Positions 1-8,409 of a stretch of DNA of 64,000 nt are shown piece by piece. The translations under genes and the position numbers were made by a program. Under the pieces are notes generated by a model, which saw only the letters and a program-made list of their open reading frames with translations, made no database searches and was not told the DNA's origin. This DNA is from JBCAXA01 sp038749025 (lineage in GTDB: Bacteria; Pseudomonadota; Gammaproteobacteria; Steroidobacterales; Woeseiaceae). The number at the start of each line of letters is the position of its first letter. The first letter of the stretch is position 1. The stretch lies in the NCBI GenBank assembly GCA_038749025.1, contig JBCDIL010000001.1:248001-312000 (forward strand). The letters are read 5' to 3'.

Positions 1-850
1 AAGGGACGCGGTCGGATGCGTCATCCGCGAGCGCATACGGGTCACGAATGCGTGCAACCGCCCAAGTTACGCGATTCGAGTCATCGACGACGCCCTCTGT
101 TCGGACGATCTCCGCACGCCATTCAGCGGGTTTGCCGCGATACGTTCCACGAAGTGTTACGGCAACGGGTTCGACAGACTCGCCATCGACGAGGCTCGCC
201 GCGCCTGGCAACCGAACGAAGCCGAGCTCGGACTCGCTGAGCGGCAGTCGTATCTCAGCGACGTCGGTACCAAAGATCTGGCCAATCGGGGTGCCAATGT
301 TGACGAACTGCCCGATATCTATGCTGCGAACACGGACCATGCCGTCGAAAGGCGCACGGATCACGGTGCGTTCAAGATTGCGACGGGCTGATACCAATTC
401 GGCTTTAGCTGTCTCAAGACCCGCTTCGGCCGAGGCCAACTCAACCTCGCTACGATACCCCTTGGCGCCGAGCTTCTTGATTCCCTCGTACTCTATCTCC
501 CGCTGCTTAAGAGCCGCTTCGGCCCGCTTAACCGTCGCTCGATACACAACGGGATCGATGACGGCCAAGGCATCGCCCTGCTTGAACACGCCGCCAGCGA
601 TGAAGTTTGGCGACACACTGGTGACCGCCCCGGATACTTCGGCGCTCAATTGGGTGTCGATCAGTGGGGTTACCGTGCCGCGGCTCGGTATTTGAAACGT
701 GACCGTTTCCGCACTGAGCTCCATGACCTCAACCAGCGGTATGAGCTTTTCCGGTTCGGCCTTGTCCGGCCGTTTGGACGTGCCCATAAGCAATACGGTC
801 AGGACGATAGCGCCGACCAGTATTCCAATGATGATAAGTGCGTTTTTCAT
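1..850 (-). CDS. RND efflux membrane fusion protein (HlyD/AcrA family), C-terminus outside window
   Basis: The reading frame opens at an ATG at 850 and runs off the left edge after about 283 codons, so the C-terminal part is missing. It starts with one hydrophobic anchor (KNALIIIGILVGAIVLTVLLM) and then shows the usual periplasmic adaptor order: a beta-barrel/lipoyl half (SRGTVTPLIDTQLSAEVSG), a coiled-coil hairpin rich in Ala, Glu and Lys (about residues 105-160), the second lipoyl half (RTVIRAPFDGMV) and the start of the beta-barrel domain. Proteins of this type link an inner-membrane RND pump to an outer-membrane channel. The pump gene would be expected downstream, beyond the left edge. 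Substrate unknown. The family call is secure; the partner is inference. Confidence 0.88.
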   Translation of the reverse strand, partial: MKNALIIIGILVGAIVLTVLLMGTSKRPDKAEPEKLIPLVEVMELSAETVTFQIPSRGTVTPLIDTQLSAEVSGAVTSVSPNFIAGGVFKQGDALAVIDPVVYRATVKRAEAALKQREIEYEGIKKLGAKGYRSEVELASAEAGLETAKAELVSARRNLERTVIRAPFDGMVRVRSIDIGQFVNIGTPIGQIFGTDVAEIRLPLSESELGFVRLPGAASLVDGESVEPVAVTLRGTYRGKPAEWRAEIVRTEGVVDDSNRVTWAVARIRDPYALADDASDRVP

Positions 851-995
851 GCCGAACAGACACCCGGGGAATGAAGGCTAGCTGATCGATGATTTTATAC
901 GCTTTCGCCTGTGAAGACGGCGTGTGTTCGACGATAGCCGCCCGTAAATCGACCGGACGTGTGCTTAGCGCGACCGTAAGGGCATGAAGGGCATG

Positions 996-1021
996 AAAAA
1001 AGGCGGCACCCGAGTGGCACC
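996..1021 (-). terminator. Rho-independent terminator after the 1060-1956 gene
   Basis: Read on the minus strand, an 8-bp stem (GGTGCCAC / GTGCCGCC, one mismatch and one GU pair) closes a TCGG tetraloop and is followed directly by six T. It begins about 39 nt after the stop codon of the secreted protein gene and lies before the efflux adaptor start, so the two genes are probably separate transcription units. Confidence 0.6.
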
Positions 1022-1059
1022 GCGATGTTTGGTGAAGAATTGTCGACTTTAGATGGCGT

Positions 1060-1956
1060 CTAGAACCCGTAGCCAACAGGGCCATGACCGGGCACGCTCA
1101 CGTAACCCCGGTTGCCGTCCGAGTTGCCGGCACTGAAGCGTGTTGACCAGAAGTTATCCCCGCTGCCGCCGCGCCCCCTGTAGGCGTTTTGGCGGGCCGC
1201 CGCGTACAGATTGACGACCGGCATGGGATTGCCGGCATAACCCGCATTGCCCTGGGCATCGAGCCAATAGGAGCCCACCATGATCGGCGTCCCCAGCATA
1301 TAGCTCCAGATTAGCCATTCACTTTGCGGTAATTCGCGGCCATTGATGAAGACGTTGGTATTGCCGGATGACGCGGTGGCGGCCGGCGTTCCGAAGTTGT
1401 GGCCCGGCATCATGAACCCGAACGCTTGGTGGCCGACAACGCCGTACAGGCCACTCGTCGGGTCATACCAGTAATTGCCCGGTTTTGGTTCGATACCGTA
1501 TTGACGTGCTAAGGCATTGCGTTCTGTCGTCGAAATGACTCTGCCATTGATACGAACGCCGCCGAGTGCTGCATCTGGCGCCACCGTTGATACCGTACGG
1601 CCATTCGAGCGTACGAACGTTAGGTCTTCACTCGCACCCGGTACCGGTTGACCTGCCGGGTCATTGACGATCAATGTGAGCGTCAAGGTTGGGTCGGCGA
1701 GCCGCGCCGAACAATCGATCGTGTCGCTGCCATCGTCAACGTCGCCGCGCAACTCGCCGTCGATAATAGTGCCGGTCATTTGCACCGCGCTGCCGTCGGC
1801 GTAAATCGTCGCTTGATAGACGCCATCGTTCGGTTCGCTAATCGTCAACACGGCGCTGCCGCCTTGTAGCGAAAATCGTCCTGGGTAGTCGCCCGCCAAG
1901 ACCGTGCTTGCCCAAAGCGAGGCGCCGACTAGCAAGCCCAAACGCAGTAGCTTCAT
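1060..1956 (-). CDS. Secreted protein of unknown function with an internal motif duplication
   Basis: 298 aa. The N-terminus is a clean Sec signal peptide (MKLLRLGLLVGASLWASTVLAG, cleavage probably after VLA). Residues about 22-115 form a beta-rich domain (GRFSLQGGSAVLTISE... DLTFVRS). Two copies of a motif follow: INGR followed about 22-26 residues later by GNYWYDPTSGLYGVVG, and again INGR followed by GSYWLDAQGNAGYAGN, near residues 130-180 and 200-245. INGR...G-x-YW-x-D...G-x-x-G is a pattern I have seen in unnamed proteobacterial exported proteins. The tail is Gly/Arg/Asn rich. No enzyme motif is visible. A terminator follows at 996-1021. Probably periplasmic or surface-exposed; the role is unknown. 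Confidence 0.8.
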   Translation of the reverse strand: MKLLRLGLLVGASLWASTVLAGDYPGRFSLQGGSAVLTISEPNDGVYQATIYADGSAVQMTGTIIDGELRGDVDDGSDTIDCSARLADPTLTLTLIVNDPAGQPVPGASEDLTFVRSNGRTVSTVAPDAALGGVRINGRVISTTERNALARQYGIEPKPGNYWYDPTSGLYGVVGHQAFGFMMPGHNFGTPAATASSGNTNVFINGRELPQSEWLIWSYMLGTPIMVGSYWLDAQGNAGYAGNPMPVVNLYAAARQNAYRGRGGSGDNFWSTRFSAGNSDGNRGYVSVPGHGPVGYGF

Positions 1957-1994
1957 GGTTTTCTCCTTCGTCCGCCGGCTCTACAACAGCACGG

Positions 1995-2918
1995 TCAGTA
2001 TCGAAACGAATCAATCCGCCCACGTGGCTTAAACCGTCGCCATGACCGATTCTGGCGCGGTGGTAACGACGGATCGTGGAGGCCCATAACCGCGCGGTAC
2101 AAAAAATCCGTGAGTTCGCGCCGACCACCCAGCCGCTGCAACGCCTCGAATGGCAGCAACTCACCCACCGTCACATGAATATCGGTATCAAGCTTGTTAC
2201 GCACCTCTGCGAGCAGTAACGCCATACGCAAAAACTCAGCGATACTCGATGCGACATGAAATTTGCGGCTATTGCGGCCATGAAAGTGCAGCGGCAACAC
2301 AGCGGCTCGCGAGTCGCGGATAAGTCGGGCAACGAACGTACTCCACGGCAACTCCTCAACCGGACCGAAACCGAAACGGCGAGTTGCAGTCGAAACGCCG
2401 CCAGCCGGAAAAATCAGTACCGGGATGCCCGCTGCAAGCGCATCACGTGCGAGTTTTTTAGACGCGAGGTTGGTGCGGACCGCTTGTCTTGTATCAGCAA
2501 AGTCGATGGGCAAGAAGTACGGCGCCAGATCACGGTCCTGGCACAGCGCCGCATTGATCATGACGCGGAAATTACCGCGCAGACGCATGGCCAGATCGCA
2601 CAGTACTAAACCATCGATGACACCGAACGGGTGGTTCGCCAGCACGACGAGTGGTCCGGTAGACGGAACGTCATCGAGCCCGGCGCCATGCCAATTAACG
2701 CGGACCCCGCCGGCCGCAAGTGCGTCGCCAAAGAACTGGCCCGCGTCGAACTCGCGCGACTTTAAGTCGCGGTAGATCTGTTCGACGCGGCGGCGTCCGA
2801 ACAACACCTCAGTGCTGGTGATCAACCGCCGGCGCAGCCACGAGTCACTGGGCTGCGCGTAGGTGATACGAGGATCGTCAACGACGTAGTCGATGCTGGG
2901 GCGCGCATTCCGAGACAT
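1995..2918 (-). CDS. PlsC-type lysophospholipid acyltransferase family protein
   Basis: About 307 aa from the ATG at 2918 (MSRNARPSIDY). An in-frame start at 3002 exists, but its extra 28 residues look unlike a protein N-terminus. The core carries the acyltransferase block I motif NHPFGVID (NHxxxxD, His and Asp catalytic), a block III-like FPAGGVST, and LPLHFHGRNS. This resembles the haemolysin-like subgroup of the LPLAT superfamily more than canonical PlsC. Expected role: transfer of an acyl chain from acyl-ACP or acyl-CoA to a lysolipid or amino-lipid at the inner face of the cytoplasmic membrane. The neighbouring genes give no pathway hint. Family call good; acceptor unknown. Confidence 0.82.
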   Translation of the reverse strand: MSRNARPSIDYVVDDPRITYAQPSDSWLRRRLITSTEVLFGRRRVEQIYRDLKSREFDAGQFFGDALAAGGVRVNWHGAGLDDVPSTGPLVVLANHPFGVIDGLVLCDLAMRLRGNFRVMINAALCQDRDLAPYFLPIDFADTRQAVRTNLASKKLARDALAAGIPVLIFPAGGVSTATRRFGFGPVEELPWSTFVARLIRDSRAAVLPLHFHGRNSRKFHVASSIAEFLRMALLLAEVRNKLDTDIHVTVGELLPFEALQRLGGRRELTDFLYRAVMGLHDPSLPPRQNRSWRRFKPRGRIDSFRY

Positions 2919-3075
2919 AGGATCGCCGTTGTCGGAAGGTTTGATGGCCGGAGTGCACGGTTTATGACAGCTCAGTCGGTGCCACGCAACCAATAAACTC
3001 ACAAACCGGCCCGTGGCATGCTACCGACAGATCGCCGGTTGCGCCGTATACTGGCGCAAAAGTGGGGAAATTGTC

Positions 3076-3549
3076 GTGACGCTCGACGACTTAGGAAACA
3101 TCGGCGAAATCGTTGGCGGCATCGCTGTCGTTGTCTCGCTCCTATATCTCGCAACGCAAATACGTCAGTCGAGTCGGATCGATCGCTTTCAGGCGCACCG
3201 TTCGCTCAGCGAGGCGATGGCCGGCATTATGGCCGATATCGCCCGCGACCCTGAGATGTATCGCGTGTGGCGCCAGTTAATCGACCATCCTGAGTCGGCA
3301 AGCGACAACGACCGTGAGCGATTCGGCATGATGCTCTACCGAGCGTTTTCAACGTTCGGCGATGCGCATCGATTTGGTGACCTCGACTCGAGCTTGAACT
3401 CGCGCTACCGACTGTATCGGGATCGATTACTCGGCTACCCGGCCGTCCGACTATGGTGGTCGCGACAACGCGAATCGTTCTCCGAGCCGTTCCGCGGTGA
3501 CGTGGACCGGCACATCGCAGCGACGTTTCCAGACGACGACGCCAGTTAA
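3076..3549 (+). CDS. Small membrane-anchored protein of unknown function
   Basis: Chosen start is the GTG at 3076 (MTLDDLGNIGEIVGG), because GGGGA sits seven bases upstream. The longer frame from 3013 has no such signal and adds a poor N-terminus. The protein has one N-terminal hydrophobic helix (IVGGIAVVVSLLYLATQI) followed by a charged, helical cytoplasmic part with many Arg and Asp (RDPEMYRVW, SRYRLYRDRLLGYP). The layout 'LGNIGE-IVG-hydrophobic-LATQIRQ' is common in uncharacterised marine gammaproteobacterial proteins. Its 3' end meets the end of the convergent gene at 3551 with one base between. Function unknown. Confidence 0.72.
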   Translation: MTLDDLGNIGEIVGGIAVVVSLLYLATQIRQSSRIDRFQAHRSLSEAMAGIMADIARDPEMYRVWRQLIDHPESASDNDRERFGMMLYRAFSTFGDAHRFGDLDSSLNSRYRLYRDRLLGYPAVRLWWSRQRESFSEPFRGDVDRHIAATFPDDDAS

Positions 3550-3550
3550 C

Positions 3551-4039
3551 CTAGTCGCCTGAATCGGCCGCAGCGTTTTTCCGGCAGCGGCATTTAAACT
3601 GCCGTGCGCGAACGTTAACAAGATCGACATCGGCGCCGATTGAAAAATCGCCGGAGCCGGGAAAATCGGCATCGCCGTCGGCGCTCCACTCCAACGCGTG
3701 ACTAACACTCGAGACGTTGTAATCGTTGTCGCTGATATTGATCACCAAGGTATACGACGCCGACTCGATCTCGCATTGTGTGTCGGTCAACTTGGCGTTT
3801 ACGCGGGCGATCGTATCGTACTGGTCGTATTCGAGTTCAACTTGACCGGCGCAAGGCTCGGTCATTCGTTTCATGGGTAGCTCGACATCGAACGTCTGCT
3901 CCATCGATTGCTCGACCTTGGTCGTCTTGGTTTTGCGATTGAATTCTTTTCGCCGATCATCCGTGACGTCTTGCGCGTAGACCGACGAGCTCGTTAGAAC
4001 GAGCGCGAGCAATGCCCCTACCGTTTTTCCGCGATTCAT
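3551..4039 (-). CDS. Exported protein of unknown function
   Basis: About 162 aa from the ATG at 4039, which has GGGGT upstream; a longer frame to 4111 lacks a signal. Residues 1-24 are a Sec signal peptide ending SSSVYAQD. The mature part is acidic and polar, with a beta-rich stretch (EPCAGQVELEYDQYDTIARVN... ESASYTLVINISDND) and four cysteines (EPCAG, TQCEI and a C-terminal KCRC), which suggests disulfides in the periplasm. No enzyme motif is recognisable. Convergent with the 3076-3549 gene. Confidence 0.75.
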   Translation of the reverse strand: MNRGKTVGALLALVLTSSSVYAQDVTDDRRKEFNRKTKTTKVEQSMEQTFDVELPMKRMTEPCAGQVELEYDQYDTIARVNAKLTDTQCEIESASYTLVINISDNDYNVSSVSHALEWSADGDADFPGSGDFSIGADVDLVNVRARQFKCRCRKNAAADSGD

Positions 4040-4132
4040 ACCGATACCCCGCTTCGCACAGATCTCGATGGTGCCATAGCGACTGAGACGCTGCGATACC
4101 GACGACAGCAACGAATGACAAATCGATGTCGA

Positions 4133-4576
4133 TCACTCGCCATGTGCACAGTTTAGACGGCTGTGCAATTTTTCCAGCTGCTGGCGCCGGTCGGGCGGAT
4201 GGACATGGTGGTCAAGCCACCACCGCACTGGCCGCGGGTCATCCAGTGTTGCTGCTGCGCGAACGACCAGTTGATTGGCTGCCGAAGGACTGCGCGCCAG
4301 CCAACGCTCCGCCAAGACGATCGCTGCCAGTGGGTCCGCCCACGCAAGCCCTTGCAGCGTGTCCGTGGCCATGCGTGAGTAGCGGCTGGTACGTGCGTTA
4401 GACGGTGCGTCAAGATCCGCTAGCAACTGCATCACTGGATCTTTGACGCTGGGACTGATTTTGTTACTGACGGGTAACGCGGCGATACCTGGCGGCGGTC
4501 CAAACAACGAATATACAAACAGCGCAGCACCGCCCAATAGCGCGCCCGCAGTAATCGCTCGCCATGGCACTCGCAT
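4133..4576 (-). CDS. Hypothetical protein with one N-terminal membrane helix
   Basis: 147 aa. Basic start (MRVPWRA), then a hydrophobic segment (ITAGALLGGAALFVYSLFG), then a soluble helical part with paired Trp residues (GLAWADPLA, VRWWLDHH). The composition resembles a short helical-repeat module (AERWLARSPSAANQLVVRAAATL), perhaps one or two degenerate TPR-like hairpins, facing the periplasm. I do not recognise the family. The genes on either side are also uncharacterised membrane or exported proteins on the same strand, but gaps of about 90 bases make an operon uncertain. Confidence 0.62.
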   Translation of the reverse strand: MRVPWRAITAGALLGGAALFVYSLFGPPPGIAALPVSNKISPSVKDPVMQLLADLDAPSNARTSRYSRMATDTLQGLAWADPLAAIVLAERWLARSPSAANQLVVRAAATLDDPRPVRWWLDHHVHPPDRRQQLEKLHSRLNCAHGE

Positions 4577-4665
4577 CGGATTGTCTCGGTCGATTCAACC
4601 GATTGAATCGTATTCGCAGCCGGCGTTGCTAAGCGCTTGCAAAGGTCCGCAAATCGCGGACAAAC

Positions 4666-5397
4666 TCACTGCCGATAAGGACGGTGCGGGCTAACAAAAT
4701 GGACCAGCAACGACAAAGCCAGCACGCCTAAGGCGATGTACATCGCCAGCCGCCAGGCACCGAACGACGATTTCAGCCGTTCGACCTGCTCGACCAATAT
4801 CGTCTCGCAGGCACCATTACCCGTATCGGTGCGCGTGGTGCTTGTTCCCCGTTTGGATTGCCCAACCGGGCCGTACTCCGCGAGGTAACCGCGCAACCGA
4901 ACCTGGTCACCGACCTTCAGTCCAGCCAACTGCTGACGAATGCTAAGATTGGCGGAAATCAGATGATTGTTCGATAGCTTGTTCATATCGAACGCCTCCC
5001 AGGCCTCACGACTGTCGGTTTTCACGTTGCACGTGAAAATCCCATTCCAGAAACTAATGGCCTTAAGCGCAGCGTTACCGGCATTACTCCCCCAAACCAC
5101 GCACAGATCGAGAAGGTTGAGATGGTCTTGCGACAGTCGGTGTAAGCGGCTGTTGTCCTCATCGTGATAGCGGTATGAAACAATGACGCCAGCAATGTCG
5201 TACTCGTACAGCGGGTCGATTTCGTAGTCGACCCCTTCGTAGCTCACCGTACTCGTGCGCAGACGGACGGCGCGCTGTGACGGCTCGTCTTTGACAACGG
5301 ACTGGATCTCGTCGCTCGACGGAAGGGTATTGCGGTTGATGTAGCCAACGAACGCCGTTAACGCCGCGATCACCATTATCCAACCGTTGCCGCGCAC
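4666..5397 (-). CDS. Hypothetical protein with N- and C-terminal membrane helices
   Basis: 243 aa. A hydrophobic N-terminal helix (WIMVIAALTAFVGYI) and a C-terminal helix (LAMYIALGVLALSLLVHFV) bracket a soluble domain of about 175 residues. That domain has two Cys (DLCVVWG, FTCNVK) and an OB-like stretch on 'GDQVRLRGYLAEYG', which reads like a nucleic-acid- or ligand-binding beta barrel. Related sequences I recall are annotated only as hypothetical. It is probably anchored in the inner membrane with the middle in the periplasm. It ends 90 bases before the next minus-strand gene. No function assigned. Confidence 0.7.
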   Translation of the reverse strand: MRGNGWIMVIAALTAFVGYINRNTLPSSDEIQSVVKDEPSQRAVRLRTSTVSYEGVDYEIDPLYEYDIAGVIVSYRYHDEDNSRLHRLSQDHLNLLDLCVVWGSNAGNAALKAISFWNGIFTCNVKTDSREAWEAFDMNKLSNNHLISANLSIRQQLAGLKVGDQVRLRGYLAEYGPVGQSKRGTSTTRTDTGNGACETILVEQVERLKSSFGAWRLAMYIALGVLALSLLVHFVSPHRPYRQ

Positions 5398-5417
5398 AAC
5401 CTCAACGACTGCCCGCG

Positions 5418-6041
5418 CTAGCGCAGCGTCAGCTCCGAGACGTCGCGATGGTCGCCAAGCGTGCCACGGACAAATGAGTTAAACGCAATCGAGTAACGCG
5501 GTTCTGACGACACATTGGGTTCAACGTAGTGCTGCAGACCCGATGAGAACAAAAAAATATCGCCCTTCTTAGGCCGCAAGATGTTAACGGTTGTGTTGAA
5601 GATGTTCTGCTTGTCGTTGTCAGGACGCAAGTCGAGTTGTTGGTAATCTCGATGCTTGTCAAACACCATGCCGGAAACGGGTTCTGGCATGTCGGTGTAA
5701 TAAAGCGACCCAGAGACGATCGAGTTCGAATGGGAGTGACCATGCATACCGACCGAGGGCTCGTTTATCAGTGACCAAGATTGCGTCACGTACAGCTCCT
5801 GTTTAATCCCCATAACCTTGCTCGCGTAGACGTCCAGTGCGTCTTGCACCGCCTCATTAATACTGGCGAGTTCCGGCTCGTTGAATATGTACAAGTTCTC
5901 AGAAATCAGGTTTGCCTGATTTCTCGCCATCGGCAGGTTTTTGATGTACTCCACCTGCGCGGGACTGATCGCGTCGCCGAGGTTTGCTCGAAAATACGGT
6001 TCCGCGAACAGCGCCTGCACGTCATACTGACTGAGCGCCAT
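5418..6041 (-). CDS. Putative 2-oxoglutarate/Fe(II) oxygenase (TIGR02466-like)
   Basis: 207 aa, the usual length for this small family. The jelly-roll core is visible: HGHSHSNS (His100-His104) starts the metal-binding part, LQHYVEPN (His171) supplies the distal histidine, and EPRYSIAFN (Arg182) is the expected 2-oxoglutarate-binding arginine. YYTDMPEP lies between them. The family is related to prolyl-hydroxylase-like and phage-encoded dioxygenases; its substrate has not been established as far as I know. There is no signal peptide, so it is cytoplasmic. It stands alone, divergent from selO, with a 182-base intergenic region that must hold both promoters. Confidence 0.82.
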   Translation of the reverse strand: MALSQYDVQALFAEPYFRANLGDAISPAQVEYIKNLPMARNQANLISENLYIFNEPELASINEAVQDALDVYASKVMGIKQELYVTQSWSLINEPSVGMHGHSHSNSIVSGSLYYTDMPEPVSGMVFDKHRDYQQLDLRPDNDKQNIFNTTVNILRPKKGDIFLFSSGLQHYVEPNVSSEPRYSIAFNSFVRGTLGDHRDVSELTLR

Positions 6042-6223
6042 AGAATTACCCCAAGAGTTTGTTTTTATTAGACAAGCGGGGCTGGTATAGCGAATCGCCG
6101 CTTATAACGCAAGGTTATACGCTCACCTAAGCAGATGAGCGTTAGATCATGGCGGCTGGTTGCGAGGCAAAAGCCGCGCGACCACGGCTAGAAACGAACG
6201 CCAAACGGCCCCATAACGGAACG

Positions 6224-7636
6224 ATGCTGACCCATACCTACACCGAGCTCCCAGAGCATTTTTACGCACCGGTAACCCCGCATGCCGCTCCAGAACCGCG
6301 ACTGTTGGCTTTTAATACGCCCCTAGCAACGGAGCTCGGCCTAGCGCTACCGGATGCGCCGGACGAGTTGGCGGCGCTCTTTAGCGGCGCCCAGCTTCCT
6401 GCTGGCGCCAAGCCTATCGCGTTGGCCTACGCCGGCCATCAGTTTGGGCAATTGTCGCCACAGCTGGGCGATGGTCGCGCCGCACTGCTCGGCGAGGCGG
6501 TTACCGCAGCTGGCCACCGGTTCGATGTCCAACTCAAAGGCTCGGGCCCGACGCCGTTTTCGCGCGGTGGCGATGGCAAGTCGTCCCTCGGACCGGTTGT
6601 TCGCGAATACGTTATTAGTGAGGCAATGCATCGGCTCGGCGTACCGACAACCCGGGCGCTCGCCGCCGTTCGTACCGGCGAAGACGTACTGCGAGACACG
6701 ATCCTTCCAGGCGGTGTACTGACACGGGTTGCCGCAAGCCATATTCGCATCGGTACGTTCGAGTACTTCGCGATCCGCGGCGACAAAGATGCTGTACGAC
6801 AGCTCGCGGATTACGCCATCACGCGCCATTACCCTGAAGCCGGTGCTGCCGACAAGCCGTATCGAGCGCTGTTCGCTGCCGTTGCCAACGCGCATGCGCA
6901 GCTGGTTGCGCATTGGATGGCGTTGGGGTTTATCCATGGGGTTATGAACACCGACAACATGTCGATTGCTGGCGAGACGATCGATTACGGACCTTGCGCC
7001 TTCCTGGACGAATTCGCCTTTAACAAGGTGTTTAGCTCCATCGATCGCGGCGGGCGCTACGCCTATAACCAGCAACCGCTAATTGCCCAGTGGAACCTCG
7101 CGCGCTTCGCAGAATGCCTGCTTGGCATCGACGACGACAAAGCCGCCTATGAGTCGATACTCGGCACCTTCGATGACCTATTCGAGCCGGCTTACCGACA
7201 GAAAATGGCGGCCAAACTCGGCTTCGGGCCAAGCCTTGGCGACGACGATTCGCCGCTCATACGCGACTTCCTGACAACGCTAAACGAACGCGGCGACGAC
7301 TACACGTTGAGCTTTCGCGAGCTGGCCGAACGGCTTGTCGCCGACGCAGAACCGCGGCTTGGCTCGGTCGAGGAGCGCTGGCGTGTCGCAGTTCGTGCGG
7401 GCGATCGGACGGACAACGACATCCGTGCTGCCATGGATGCTGTCAATCCGATCGTCATACCGCGCAACCATCAGGTCGAGCGAGCGATTCAAGCGAGCAT
7501 CGGGGGTGACGATTCGGTCATGCATGCGCTCATCAAGGCGCTAGCCAGTCCGTTCGAACTGCAACTCGGACTTGAAGAGTTTGCAATTGCACCTAAACCG
7601 GCCGAACGCGTTGTACGAACGTTCTGCGGGACCTGA
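6224..7636 (+). CDS. selO: Protein adenylyltransferase SelO (YdiU/UPF0061)
   Basis: 470 aa from the ATG at 6224; a longer frame from 6149 adds 25 unlikely residues. SelO is a pseudokinase-fold enzyme that transfers AMP from an inverted ATP to Ser, Thr or Tyr of target proteins, many in redox metabolism. Signature motifs are all present: YAGHQFG (about 69-75), QLKGSGPTPFSRGGDGK (Lys105 and the Gly-rich loop), REYVISEAMH, and the metal/catalytic segment MNTDNMSIAGETIDYGP with its DN and DYGP. The C-terminus is FCGT and then TGA. Bacterial SelO carries Cys here, unlike the selenocysteine of eukaryotic forms, so the TGA is a true stop. Length matches E. coli YdiU closely. Confidence 0.96.
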   Translation: MLTHTYTELPEHFYAPVTPHAAPEPRLLAFNTPLATELGLALPDAPDELAALFSGAQLPAGAKPIALAYAGHQFGQLSPQLGDGRAALLGEAVTAAGHRFDVQLKGSGPTPFSRGGDGKSSLGPVVREYVISEAMHRLGVPTTRALAAVRTGEDVLRDTILPGGVLTRVAASHIRIGTFEYFAIRGDKDAVRQLADYAITRHYPEAGAADKPYRALFAAVANAHAQLVAHWMALGFIHGVMNTDNMSIAGETIDYGPCAFLDEFAFNKVFSSIDRGGRYAYNQQPLIAQWNLARFAECLLGIDDDKAAYESILGTFDDLFEPAYRQKMAAKLGFGPSLGDDDSPLIRDFLTTLNERGDDYTLSFRELAERLVADAEPRLGSVEERWRVAVRAGDRTDNDIRAAMDAVNPIVIPRNHQVERAIQASIGGDDSVMHALIKALASPFELQLGLEEFAIAPKPAERVVRTFCGT

Positions 7637-7672
7637 CCGCTCGGCGCCGGCCAAGCCCCGCACTGTCATCGC

Positions 7673-8398
7673 CTACGAGCGTTCGGTGTCGTGTTGCTCG
7701 GCATGACTGCTGGCGCCAGTCGAACCCGACCCGGCGGGAATCTGTGCTGGCTGCTGCACTGTAATAACAGCGGGGCCATTGCGCCGGGTGAGCCCCACGG
7801 CTAGTAACAACAGGCCCAGTGCACCGAGCCCACCACCCGCGTAGAGCATCGTCGAGCCACCGCCACCCTCCTCGACCGGCATGACGTAGCGAATAACCTC
7901 CTGGCCGAGCTCACCCGTCGCAAGCTCAGAACTCACCGTCGCTTCCGGTAGGTTGATCGTAAAGTCCTGTTGGATCAGTGCGCCGCCCTCGTCTTGGGTC
8001 ATTTGCACGAGCCATTGCTTGTCGTTTAGCTGCCGCGCGCGGATACCTTTGTCGAGATCCATATCCCAACGATCGTTACCGCGGTAAACGGCGGCTCCGT
8101 GTGCCGACATAGAGATCGTGAATTCGCGATCGCTGTCTTTACGATCCATGGCGAAGTCGTCGACATAGTAGGTCGAGAAGCTGTTTTCCATATCGCGTTT
8201 CATAACGTGTTGAGCGTTGCCGTAGATCTGCATCCACCCCTGCCACTCCTGAGCATTGAGTGACGTTGTAATCGTTATATCGGCACGGCCCACGTTGTCG
8301 ATCGTGAACTCCCCTTCCTGCATGATCGCATCGACTTGTGCGGTCGCGACGGATGTCGTCGCCAGCAACGCGATACCCAGTAAATGTTGTTTAATCAT
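7673..8398 (-). CDS. Exported single-pass membrane protein of unknown function
   Basis: About 241 aa from the ATG at 8398, chosen because AGGG lies eight bases upstream. An ATG at 8413 overlaps the upstream stop as ATGA and is an alternative. It has a signal peptide (MIKQHLLGIALLATTSVATAQ) and a beta-rich ectodomain of about 160 residues with repeated acidic/aromatic strands (DNVGRADITITTS, WQGWMQIYG, RWDMDLDKG). A Gly-rich linker, a C-terminal membrane helix (LYAGGGLGALGLLLLAVGL) and a short Gln/Ser-rich cytoplasmic tail follow. It is the third gene of a unit with the transglutaminase-like and FHA-lipase genes, so it may be their membrane partner. I do not recognise the family. Confidence 0.75.
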   Translation of the reverse strand: MIKQHLLGIALLATTSVATAQVDAIMQEGEFTIDNVGRADITITTSLNAQEWQGWMQIYGNAQHVMKRDMENSFSTYYVDDFAMDRKDSDREFTISMSAHGAAVYRGNDRWDMDLDKGIRARQLNDKQWLVQMTQDEGGALIQQDFTINLPEATVSSELATGELGQEVIRYVMPVEEGGGGSTMLYAGGGLGALGLLLLAVGLTRRNGPAVITVQQPAQIPAGSGSTGASSHAEQHDTERS

Positions 8399-8409
8399 TG
8401 CTGCGACCC

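Noticed and set aside
7630..7636. Possible selenocysteine at the SelO terminus (TGA)
   Set aside because: The protein ends FCGT with Cys in the expected place, so the TGA is a normal stop.
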